Of a stretch of 46,201 nt of DNA, positions 1-7,144 are shown one piece after another; positions within the stretch are counted from its first letter, which is position 1, and each line of letters begins with the position of its first letter. Where the stretch lies: positions 1 to 46,201 of the forward strand of contig JAGVYS010000005.1 in the NCBI GenBank assembly GCA_018303125.1, written 5' to 3'. Under the pieces are notes generated by a model. The model did not search any database and was not told the origin of the DNA. It saw only the letters and a list, made by a program, of their open reading frames with translations. This stretch comes from Candidatus Woesearchaeota archaeon. Its GTDB lineage: Archaea; Nanobdellota; Nanobdellia; Woesearchaeales; WJIZ01. The position numbers and the translations under genes were made by a program.

Positions 1-1311
1 AGGCGAAGAGTAGGTAAAACCGAGCTCATAAGGCAATTCATCAAACCAATTCCTGAAAACAAAATGTACTTTTATGTGGATTTAGTAGAAAAACAAGGGA
101 TATTAGACTCCATTTCCAAATCGGTGCAGGAACAGCTAGGTGAAACAAGAAAATTTGCAGATTTCAGTGACTTTTTAGATTTCATTGCATTAAAATCAGA
201 AAATAGTTTTGTCTTAGTGATTGATGAATTTCAAAGATTCTTAGAAGTCTCGCCTCAATTCATAACACAATTACAGAACCACTGGGATCAAAAATTAAAG
301 AATAAGAAAATCATGCTTATACTGGTTGGCTCATCAATCGGGATGATACAAAAGATAACTAATAGCAAGGCAGGAGCATTGTATGGGAGAGCAACAAGAA
401 TAAAAATATCTCCTTTTAAATATAGTGATTTCAGATTTATGTTTAAAGAATTAAATGAGGAAGAAAAAATAATCACTTACGCAGTATTTGGAGGAACACC
501 GTACTATCTTGAAAAAGTCAAAAGGGCAGATGGCAACATACACAAAAAAATATTTGAACTTTTATTAAAGAAAGGCGCTGAATTGTTTGAAGAACCAAAA
601 AACCTGCTAGAATACGAGAATGTAAGAATACACGCCAAATATAACTCCATTCTGCAGGCGGCATCTGCAGGCAAAGAAAATGTCAAAGAGATAGGGGATT
701 TTACAGGAATAGACACAAATACTCTGCCCGCATATATCAAAAGATTGGATGAACTGCTAGAGCTGTTTGGAAGAAAAGACCCGGTACTAGGCAAGGAACG
801 GCTAGGCAGGTATGGCTTAAAAGATAATTTCTTTAATTTTTGGTATAAATTCATATTCCCAAACCAAACTGCCCTAAATCTAGGCAACATTAAAATTGTA
901 GAGGGGTATATAAAAGAAAACCTTAATGCCCATATTGGGCGAGTATTCGAAGGAATATGTAAAGAATTGCTTATCGGGCACATAAACAAAGAATTGAATG
1001 GCTATATTATAGATTTTGAGAATATTGGCAGCTGGTGGAACAGAACTGGAGAAGAGATAGATATTGTTGGATATAATCACAAAACTAGAAGAATATTGGT
1101 GGGCGAGGTTAAATGGACTAATAATCCAGTAGATATAGACATTGTTGATGATCTTGTGAGAAAATCCAAATTTATCAGTTTCACAGGAGAATATAAATTC
1201 TTGATTATTTCAAAAAGTGGATTCACAGAGAGAGCGCTAGCAAGGATAAAGGAGATAAATGGAATACATCTGAATTTGAAAGATATTGAGAGGCTATTTG
1301 AGGAAATTTAA
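1..1311 (+). CDS. Archaeal AAA-type ATPase with C-terminal DUF234 nuclease-like domain (5' partial)
   Basis: The reading frame is open from base 1, so the start lies outside the window. The first residues, RRRVGKTEL, are the tail of a Walker A loop of the archaeal ATPase_2 family. The Walker B strand is FVLVIDEF, about 60 residues downstream. A winged-helix region follows, and the last third matches the DUF234 type: EEIDIVGY then ILVGEVKW, an acid and E-x-K pattern like PD-(D/E)XK nucleases. Members of this family are common and multicopy in archaea. Their role is poorly known and may involve DNA transactions or mobile elements. Nothing next to it suggests a partner. An internal ATG at 64 is not the real start, because it would remove the P-loop. 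Confidence 0.85.
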   Translation, partial: RRRVGKTELIRQFIKPIPENKMYFYVDLVEKQGILDSISKSVQEQLGETRKFADFSDFLDFIALKSENSFVLVIDEFQRFLEVSPQFITQLQNHWDQKLKNKKIMLILVGSSIGMIQKITNSKAGALYGRATRIKISPFKYSDFRFMFKELNEEEKIITYAVFGGTPYYLEKVKRADGNIHKKIFELLLKKGAELFEEPKNLLEYENVRIHAKYNSILQAASAGKENVKEIGDFTGIDTNTLPAYIKRLDELLELFGRKDPVLGKERLGRYGLKDNFFNFWYKFIFPNQTALNLGNIKIVEGYIKENLNAHIGRVFEGICKELLIGHINKELNGYIIDFENIGSWWNRTGEEIDIVGYNHKTRRILVGEVKWTNNPVDIDIVDDLVRKSKFISFTGEYKFLIISKSGFTERALARIKEINGIHLNLKDIERLFEEI

Positions 1312-1709
1312 AGTGAACCAGATAATTTATTGAGATTAACCTTGCATTTTACAAACACATTTTTACCTGAGTTTCTGAACTCGTTTTATCTTTTGCCACT
1401 GAAGATACGTATTTGCCAAGCCCCTGTTTCTCGACGACAGATTTCCGAATATCTCCTGCTGGACTTGTCCACATGACAGGGGGGACACAAAGTATTTATC
1501 CAAGCCCATCCATTAACAAGATAAGACTGGCCATTTCTGACGATAAACAGAAAAAAGACCAGAAAGTCAAAAACAGGCATGCTCATCCGCTAATAACTGC
1601 ATCTTGGGTGAGAATGAATTTTAGCTTTTAAATGCTGGCAAAGAAGCATATCGGTGATTAAGGCAATATTCCGGAAACTAATAAATAGCAAGGCGTTTTC
1701 ATAAGGATA
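1312..1709. other. Gene-poor gap of about 400 bases
   Basis: No protein of recognisable family is visible on either strand. It holds one possible small minus-strand reading frame (1349-1474), listed separately. At its right end, a TATA-like stretch around 1678-1690 (aactaataaatag) sits about 25 bases before the next start codon. The rest shows no repeat, tRNA or obvious hairpin. Confidence 0.5.
1349..1474 (-). CDS. Possible 41-residue small protein
   Basis: A minus-strand frame opens with ATG at 1474 and ends in TAA at 1349. The protein begins MWTSPAGDIRKSVVEKQGLG and is hydrophilic and lysine/serine-rich, like a normal soluble peptide. An A/T-rich element (gataaatact, on the minus strand at 1492-1501) sits about 22-25 bases upstream of the ATG, as expected for a leaderless archaeal gene. 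No family is recognised. It could equally be a remnant or chance frame. Confidence 0.25.
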   Translation of the reverse strand: MWTSPAGDIRKSVVEKQGLGKYVSSVAKDKTSSETQVKMCL

Positions 1710-2504
1710 ATGACCGGTATCCCTATTTTCAAATGCTGCGCATGCGGAAGATGCTGCTCCAACATAAGGGGCCTTGGCTCTAAGGAAGAAAAAGAGTTTA
1801 TCATGGAATATGGCCACGGCAAGCTTCCTGTTATAGAGCTTATTGATGCTGACAGGCTGACTTTTCCGCTCTGGAACTTTGAGGCAAGAAGATTCAGGGA
1901 ATATGAGAGAAAAGCAGGCATAGATGCAGGCATAGTGCCATCAAGGGGAGTTATGGACTTAAAATCGGGCAAGTTCATAGTCATAGCATACCAAATGACA
2001 GCTGATGCTGCATGCCCATTTCTGCTGAAAAGCGGAAAGTGCGGGATTTATGACACAAAAAGGGCTTATGTTTGCCATTTGTTCCCGTTAAAAAGGTCAC
2101 CATACTTGAGGCTCGAAGCAGAAAGCAAAGATATATTCGGAAAGTGCCATACATTAGATAAGTTCAAGGATTTGTTTGATTTCAGCGAAAAAAACGTCCT
2201 GCTTAAGCAGCTTTATGGCAGCCTTGGCGATGCACTGCTTAATGCTGTCCAGCACGATATAGTAATAGAATGGAGCAATAAAGCAGTTATGGAAATGATG
2301 CGCATTGGATTAATTAGGCCTGCAATGAACTATCCAGTGGATTTCCTCATGAAGAGAATAGAAAACTCCATCCATATAGATTTAAGCGATTTCATAGTAG
2401 AGTCAGGCTTCAAGACAAGGGAAGAAATGGACAGAATAACAGAAAGGTTCGAAAACCTTGATGGTGCAAGAGAAAGGCTCAGCAAGGATTCTATCATTAA
2501 TTGA
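1710..2504 (+). CDS. YkgJ-family cysteine-cluster protein
   Basis: A 264-residue protein. Its N-terminal motif FKCCACGRCCSNIRG is the CxxCxxCC signature of the YkgJ family (putative Zn/Fe-S chelating domain). A second cluster, CPFLLKSGKCGIYDTKR...VCHLFPL, supplies the remaining conserved cysteines. Substrates of this family are unknown; some members relate to flagellin N-methylase FliB. The C-terminal half is helical and unassigned. A TATA-like element lies near 1680-1690. The gene stops just before the promoter of nnrE and is probably transcribed separately. Confidence 0.8.
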   Translation: MTGIPIFKCCACGRCCSNIRGLGSKEEKEFIMEYGHGKLPVIELIDADRLTFPLWNFEARRFREYERKAGIDAGIVPSRGVMDLKSGKFIVIAYQMTADAACPFLLKSGKCGIYDTKRAYVCHLFPLKRSPYLRLEAESKDIFGKCHTLDKFKDLFDFSEKNVLLKQLYGSLGDALLNAVQHDIVIEWSNKAVMEMMRIGLIRPAMNYPVDFLMKRIENSIHIDLSDFIVESGFKTREEMDRITERFENLDGARERLSKDSIIN

Positions 2505-2508
2505 TTCT

Positions 2509-2523
2509 CAAAAATTATTTAAA
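2509..2523 (+). promoter_or_regulatory. TATA/BRE-like promoter of nnrE
   Basis: The A/T run aaaaattatttaaat is centred about 28 bases upstream of the ATG at 2546. This places transcription at or very near that codon. It argues for the 2546 start and against an earlier in-frame codon at 2501, which would lie upstream of the promoter. Confidence 0.6.
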
Positions 2524-2545
2524 TCATCCTCGACGCTTTCAGGTA

Positions 2546-3148
2546 ATGATAACCCGGCATGATATGAGGAGCCTTGAGGAGTCTGCAGGAATACCCAAGC
2601 TCACACTTATGGAAAACGCAGGCAGGGAAGCTGCAAGGATAATCTCTGAAAAGGCTGGCGCAAAAGGAAAAAGGGTTTTGTTTATCTGCCACCATGGAAA
2701 TAATGGAGGGGATGGCTTTGTTGCGGCAAGGCACCTATCAGGAATTTCTGAGGTTGATGTTCTTTTCATAGGGCAGGAATCTAAGCTAAGCCCTGAATCA
2801 ATGCACAATTTTGAGCTCGTTGAAAAAGATGCAAAGGTACAGTTCATTAGCTTGGACTTTGTGGATTTTTCTGATTATGGTATTATAGTTGATGCAATAC
2901 TTGGCACAGGAGCAAGAGGAGAGATAGGCCATCCTATAAGCACTGTGATAGATAACATTAATTCATCTTCTGCCTTCAAAGTAAGTTTGGATATTCCGAC
3001 AGGTATAGACCCAGAAACAGGCCAATCAGGTTTTTATGCAGTAGAGCCTGACTTAATAATAACATTCCATGACATAAAAACAGGCCTTGAAAAGTATTCA
3101 GGCAAAACCGTAATAGCTGACATAGGCATCCGGAAAAAGCTAACATGA
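2546..3148 (+). CDS. nnrE: NAD(P)H-hydrate epimerase
   Basis: Repairs damaged NAD(P)H by converting R-hydrate to the S form for the dehydratase. The YjeF N-terminal fold is shown by LTLMENAGREAA near the start, the GNNGGDGFVAARHL loop, DAILGTGARGEI and DIPTGIDPETG. About 200 residues, the usual size for the stand-alone domain. I chose ATG 2546 (MITRHDMRSLEES) because it matches the family start and the promoter position; a longer frame from 2501 is possible but unlikely. It overlaps the next gene by an ATGA. Many archaea have both domains fused in one Nnr protein; here they are split but coupled. Confidence 0.88.
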   Translation: MITRHDMRSLEESAGIPKLTLMENAGREAARIISEKAGAKGKRVLFICHHGNNGGDGFVAARHLSGISEVDVLFIGQESKLSPESMHNFELVEKDAKVQFISLDFVDFSDYGIIVDAILGTGARGEIGHPISTVIDNINSSSAFKVSLDIPTGIDPETGQSGFYAVEPDLIITFHDIKTGLEKYSGKTVIADIGIRKKLT

Positions 3149-3939
3149 AATACATATCGCAAAAAGAGTTGAGGCTTCCCAAAAGAGGCAGTAGGAAAGG
3201 GGAGAATGGACGAGTCCTTATAATAGGTGGCTCAATGGATTATGTTGGTGCGCCTGTACTTGCAGGCTTGGCTGCCCTTCGCTCAGGCGCTGACTGGGTA
3301 ACTGTCCTTGCACCTAAAAAAGCAGGATGGGCTATAAACTGCCTAAGCCCTGACCTTGTTGTGAGGAAAGTAAAAGGAGACTATTTCTTATCTAAGCATA
3401 TCAAGGATGCCAAAAAAGAGGAGAAAAAGCACGATGTCATAGTTATAGGCAATGGTTTGGGCCTTAAGTCAAAGGATTTCATCATTTCATTTGTTAAAAA
3501 ATGTAATAAACCAATGGTAATTGATGCAGATGCACTTAAAGCCATTTCAATTAATATTCCAAGAAAATCAATTCTTACACCGCATAGCAGGGAGCTTGAG
3601 ATTCTGATGAAAAATTCAAATGTAAAGAGTATAGATAAGCTGCAAAGAATTCTCAGGGACAATGTGATAATTGCAAAAGGCTCCATAGATAGGATAATAA
3701 CAAAGGATAAAGTATATTATAATAAGACAGGTAATGCAGGTATGACAAAGGCCGGCACAGGAGATGTTCTTGCAGGGCTTGCTGCAGGCTTCTATGCACA
3801 GACAAAGGATGCAATCATGGCAGCAAAGATGGCAGCATATTACAATGGAATGATTGGCGATATCCTTCTCAGAAAGAAAAAAGGCTTCACTTATCTTGCA
3901 AGCGATATGGTGGGTGAGATAAAAAGAATTTGTAAGTAA
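3145..3939 (+). CDS. nnrD: ADP-dependent (S)-NAD(P)H-hydrate dehydratase
   Basis: The YjeF C-terminal (ribokinase-like) domain. It dehydrates S-NAD(P)HX using a nucleotide. Seen motifs: GRVLIIGGSMDYVGAPVLAG near the N-terminus, VIGNGLG, the MVIDADAL strand, ILTPHSRE, and NAGMTKAGTGDVLAGLAAGF with the catalytic aspartate in GTGD. 264 residues, about normal. Translation is coupled to nnrE by a 4-base overlap, which fits their joint job in cofactor repair. The gene converges with the following minus-strand gene, with 15 bases between them. Confidence 0.9.
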   Translation: MKYISQKELRLPKRGSRKGENGRVLIIGGSMDYVGAPVLAGLAALRSGADWVTVLAPKKAGWAINCLSPDLVVRKVKGDYFLSKHIKDAKKEEKKHDVIVIGNGLGLKSKDFIISFVKKCNKPMVIDADALKAISINIPRKSILTPHSRELEILMKNSNVKSIDKLQRILRDNVIIAKGSIDRIITKDKVYYNKTGNAGMTKAGTGDVLAGLAAGFYAQTKDAIMAAKMAAYYNGMIGDILLRKKKGFTYLASDMVGEIKRICK

Positions 3940-3954
3940 GAAATTATAAAAAAA

Positions 3955-4743
3955 TTATTGCTTGCCTATTTCTATCCCTCCAGAGGGTAACAATCTTATT
4001 ATGTCGTCAAGATTCCCGCCAAGCTTTGCCTTTATTTTCTTTGCTATTTCAGAGGTCTTCTTATCTCCCTGTTTTAATATGATATACTCTTTGCAATGTT
4101 TTTTCATAGATTCTATTGGGGCAGCCATAATCTTTCCTGATTCCATCTTTCCTATAGCCAAATTAATCTTGTTATCAACATAGTTTGTCTTGCCCCTTAT
4201 CATGAAAGCTCCTTTTGTCAGGTACTCTCCTGCCTGGGCTTCTTTTGTGACCTGCTCTGGCTTGACCCAGAAAACAGGCGAGCTTGATTGCCCGAGCTTG
4301 AAAACCCTTGAGAAAGTTACTGTTGCGTCTGCCACCTCAGATATTGTGCTGCTTCCCGGTTCCTTTCCATCTGTTTTTACAACAAAGAAAGGGCTCCCTG
4401 CCATGTCAGTGTGGAAGATTATATCATCACTGCTGGTGTTTTTCTTTACTATTATCTCATTTGTTGCAGAATCCCTGCCGCCTATAACAAGGAAATCCTC
4501 AGATGTGAAGAACCACCTGAACTTTTCGTACCAATCCCTTTTTACAGGCGCTGTTTCCTTGTTTTTCTCGAAAGTCTCTTTTTCAGTAGCTTTCTTGCGC
4601 TCAAGCACCTCAAGTTTCCTCTGGTAAACATCAAGCGCTTCCCTTGCGCCTTCCATCTTCTTCTTCAGCTTTTTTGCCCTGTTGAAATATACCTCGGCAT
4701 TCTGCTCAACTGACTTGTCTATGAAAAGCTCAATTTCCGCCAT
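3955..4743 (-). CDS. Free-standing NFACT RNA-binding domain protein (RqcH C-terminal half)
   Basis: 262 residues made only of the back half of RqcH/Rqc2/NEMF-type proteins. It starts with a coiled coil (AEVYFNRAKKLKKKMEG..., residues 16-60). The NFACT-R (DUF814) domain follows from about residue 75, with YEKFRWFFTSEDFLVIGGRD, DIIFHTDMAGSPFF and the GAFMIRGKTNYV strand. Full-length archaeal homologues are more than twice as long and carry an N-terminal NFACT-N domain that binds peptidyl-tRNA on stalled 60S/50S subunits. Here the start codon falls exactly at the coiled coil, and no N-terminal half lies upstream. It is either a split RqcH with the other half elsewhere or a separate RNA-binding protein. 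Confidence 0.82.
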   Translation of the reverse strand: MAEIELFIDKSVEQNAEVYFNRAKKLKKKMEGAREALDVYQRKLEVLERKKATEKETFEKNKETAPVKRDWYEKFRWFFTSEDFLVIGGRDSATNEIIVKKNTSSDDIIFHTDMAGSPFFVVKTDGKEPGSSTISEVADATVTFSRVFKLGQSSSPVFWVKPEQVTKEAQAGEYLTKGAFMIRGKTNYVDNKINLAIGKMESGKIMAAPIESMKKHCKEYIILKQGDKKTSEIAKKIKAKLGGNLDDIIRLLPSGGIEIGKQ

Positions 4744-4852
4744 AACGATGAAGCTGGATTATCCTTTTTTAATGCTTTTGGAGTTATACTATGCCTTGTT
4801 AGTTTTCTATATGGTAAAATACTCAGTCTATGTATATAAAACCAAAATTGTC

Positions 4853-5548
4853 CTATTTTTGAAGAATATACATACCCAAAGACTCCTCGCATGAAAATTC
4901 CAATATCGCCTTGTCGATTGGCTTTAATCCAGATTCCGAAACCAAGGTATCCAAATCAGAGAGAAGATTGTACACTACCACAGGCCTGCCTTTATAATAT
5001 AAACCCGCTGTTCGAATCGTATCAGCTAAAAATTCCTGATCAAATAATAGATCTGAATTATGGTTTGCTTTTTTGCAATCATAAATACCAATAAGGCCAC
5101 CTGGCTTAGCTACTTTAATCATCTCTTCCATGACCCTAGCCGGATTGGATGTGACACAAATTGTATAAGTAGAAACAACAACATCAAAAGAATTACTTTC
5201 AAATTCGAGATTTTCCGCATCTTTAACATAAAATCTTGCATTCTTTCTGCCTAATGTGCCTGCTCTTTTCTCCGCTTCATTGAGCATTTCAGGGGTTATA
5301 TCCACACCGACAAAAGATATGTTTTCTGGATATCTGTGTAAATTCCTCCCTGTCCCAACGCCCACCTCCAGAGCACTTCCTCCTGAAGTTTTTTCAAGAT
5401 GACTAGAAAGAATTCTGAAAAGGGACTTGTATGCTATCCGTGAGGCAGGGTGCAATCTGTGTACGTAATCCATCATAAATTCATCATAGAGACCATTGGC
5501 ACTATCGCCGTATACCTTTAATACTCTTGATTTTTCTAGTGCGGTCAT
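4853..5548 (-). CDS. SAM-dependent class I methyltransferase
   Basis: 231 residues with a Methyltransf_11/UbiE-like core. Motif I is ALEVGVGTGRNL, the acidic residue ends the strand FVGVDITPEML, motif II region is DAENLEFESNSFDVVVSTY, and motif III is AKPGGLIGIYD. The substrate cannot be read from the sequence; the fold is close to small-molecule (quinone, lipid) methyltransferases. The start lies 7 bases after the stop of the porin-like gene, so the two are probably co-transcribed from the promoter at about 6311-6328. The gene is at the 3' end of that unit. Confidence 0.82.
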   Translation of the reverse strand: MTALEKSRVLKVYGDSANGLYDEFMMDYVHRLHPASRIAYKSLFRILSSHLEKTSGGSALEVGVGTGRNLHRYPENISFVGVDITPEMLNEAEKRAGTLGRKNARFYVKDAENLEFESNSFDVVVSTYTICVTSNPARVMEEMIKVAKPGGLIGIYDCKKANHNSDLLFDQEFLADTIRTAGLYYKGRPVVVYNLLSDLDTLVSESGLKPIDKAILEFSCEESLGMYILQK

Positions 5549-5555
5549 TTTTTCC

Positions 5556-6266
5556 CTAGTACTTTATTCGTAAATTAGCCCCCCAGTAATGTGTTGTCTC
5601 AAAATCCCTATCAAGGGCAAGAGAGACATTGGAAAACAAACCTATGCTGAAATGTTCAGTCAATTTTCTTGAGACAGAAATCCTTGTATCAAGGTGGCTG
5701 AATCCTGATTTTTCCCAAAAGTAGTGATGGTTGTATGCCAGGGTTGTGCCAATAAATACATCAAGATTTCCGGCTTTCGTGGCTCTAAATTGATGGCCTG
5801 CGGAAAGTTCAAGATAGCTTCCTTTGCCTTCCTCAAAATCATGAAGAAAGCTAAGAGTTGGATTAAGTAGCATATTTGCACTTATAACTGTATGAAAATC
5901 ATGTGTGGGCTTCGTACTTGTAAAAGTATAGTGACCGAATCCTGCGGAAAAATTAAATTTATTACTAGAGCAAAAAGTGTAATCGAGAAAAAAATCAAAC
6001 TCCCCTACCCCTAAGTCTTTAGCATTGAGGTAGCCAAAATGGGTAAATGAAGCGTTTCCATAACTTGCTGTAAGTATTGACTGCATATCTGGGTCTTCTG
6101 TAAAAGTAAATCCCCTGATGAATCTTTTATTTACAACTGAGACATCCAATGAAAATTTTGGTGCAACTTTTTGTTCCAGTGATGTTGCTTTTTCGGCAAG
6201 TTCTGTTGAGTCAGCTGCGGCTGTGAGCGTACCTGCAGCTATCAAGGTTAGTATAGGTTTCATCAT
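5556..6266 (-). CDS. Secreted porin-like beta-barrel protein
   Basis: 236 residues. A short signal peptide (MMKPILTLIAAGTLTAAADS) is followed by repeated amphipathic beta strands rich in alternating aromatic residues, for example FDFFLDYTF, KFNFSAGFGHYTF, SYLELSAGHQF, NLDVFIGTTLAY and HFSIGLFSNVSLAL. The last strand ends in LRIKY, with a C-terminal aromatic. The opening (SVVNKRFIRGFTFTEDPDMQ) resembles the TorF/Gcw_chp family of putative bacterial porins. The ATG has a clear GGAGG site about 8 bases upstream. Finding this fold in an archaeal neighbourhood is odd; transfer from bacteria is likely. The family call is by pattern, not alignment. It may be a channel or a surface protein. Confidence 0.65.
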   Translation of the reverse strand: MMKPILTLIAAGTLTAAADSTELAEKATSLEQKVAPKFSLDVSVVNKRFIRGFTFTEDPDMQSILTASYGNASFTHFGYLNAKDLGVGEFDFFLDYTFCSSNKFNFSAGFGHYTFTSTKPTHDFHTVISANMLLNPTLSFLHDFEEGKGSYLELSAGHQFRATKAGNLDVFIGTTLAYNHHYFWEKSGFSHLDTRISVSRKLTEHFSIGLFSNVSLALDRDFETTHYWGANLRIKY

Positions 6267-6310
6267 TTTTCTATGCCTCCAATTATTTTATCATTGTCAA
6301 GTGGAAACAA

Positions 6311-6372
6311 AACTATATTTATTAAATTAACCTACCCTGTACAGGGGTAGTAATAAGAAAATTTAAATATAG
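6311..6372. promoter_or_regulatory. Divergent promoters with a central palindrome (6332-6350)
   Basis: Two TATA-like elements point away from each other: aactatatttattaaatt (6311-6328) for the minus-strand porin gene and aaaatttaaatata (6359-6372) for the TrmB-type gene. Between them is the near-perfect inverted repeat ctaccctgtacaggggtag (6332-6350), centred on TGTACA with one extra G in the right arm. It abuts the BRE side of both promoters, the place where an archaeal repressor or activator would act on both genes. The adjacent TrmB-family protein is the obvious candidate to bind it (inference). Confidence 0.6.
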
Positions 6373-6392
6373 TAAGCATATTCATCATTGAT

Positions 6393-7139
6393 ATGGAAAA
6401 CAAATTGTTATATGATTTTTTGAAGATTGGGTTAACGCAAGGTGAAGCAAAAGTGTATATGGCTTTAACAGTGCTAGGTTCATCTACGATAGGGCCAATT
6501 ATAAGTAAGGCACAGATAGCCTCATCAAATGTGTACGATATCCTAAACAGGCTTCTGGAAAAAGGGATTATCAGTTATATCATGAAGAATAAAGTCCACC
6601 ACTATCAGGCAGCAAGCCCGCAGACGTTGTTGGAATTTCTAAACAAAAAAGAGGCTGAAATAAAGGAGCAAAAAGAATCGCTTAAAAAAATAATTCCTGA
6701 GCTGAAAAGGATGCAGCAGTTTAACCCACACCAAAAAGCTGAAATGTTCTTTGGGCAAAGGGGACTTCGGGCAGCATATGAAAAGCACCTCATAAAGAAG
6801 AGTAGACAAACTGAAAATCTATTTCTTTACGTTCATAAAAAAAGATATGCTGAAAAATCTGATAGGGTATATTTCAGCCTTCTTGATTTGTATCTGAGAG
6901 TTCCGCAGAGAGGGATAACAAATGAATATGCAAGGACATCACAATTTTTTCAGCAGGTAACACAAATAAAAACGCGATATGCTGATTTTCCAATTCCTAG
7001 CCAGGTTGAGATTTGCAACGACTCTGTGCTTCTTGTGTCCTGGGAGGAAACAATTATCACGATATTGATTCAATCAGGGGATATTGCTGAAAACATAAGG
7101 ACATATTTCAAAGAGGTCTGGAAATTAGCTAAAGAATAA
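6393..7139 (+). CDS. TrmB-family transcriptional regulator
   Basis: 248 residues. The N-terminal winged helix (residues 4-75, with LTQGEAKVYMALTVLG and SSNVYDILNRLLEKGIISY) is typical of TrmB/Sugar-specific regulators. A coiled linker rich in K and E (residues 84-112) and a C-terminal effector-like domain follow. TrmB proteins in Thermococcales sense sugars, but the C-terminal part here is shorter than in those and its ligand is unknown. The start codon sits about 27 bases after a TATA-like element, so the mRNA is probably leaderless. It is divergent from the porin-methyltransferase pair and shares a palindrome with it. Confidence 0.82.
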   Translation: MENKLLYDFLKIGLTQGEAKVYMALTVLGSSTIGPIISKAQIASSNVYDILNRLLEKGIISYIMKNKVHHYQAASPQTLLEFLNKKEAEIKEQKESLKKIIPELKRMQQFNPHQKAEMFFGQRGLRAAYEKHLIKKSRQTENLFLYVHKKRYAEKSDRVYFSLLDLYLRVPQRGITNEYARTSQFFQQVTQIKTRYADFPIPSQVEICNDSVLLVSWEETIITILIQSGDIAENIRTYFKEVWKLAKE

Positions 7140-7144
7140 AATCG

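Noticed and set aside
1413-1631. A 72-codon plus-strand frame in the first gap
   Set aside because: Composition is erratic, there is no ribosome site or promoter, and it overlaps the better minus-strand frame at 1349-1474.
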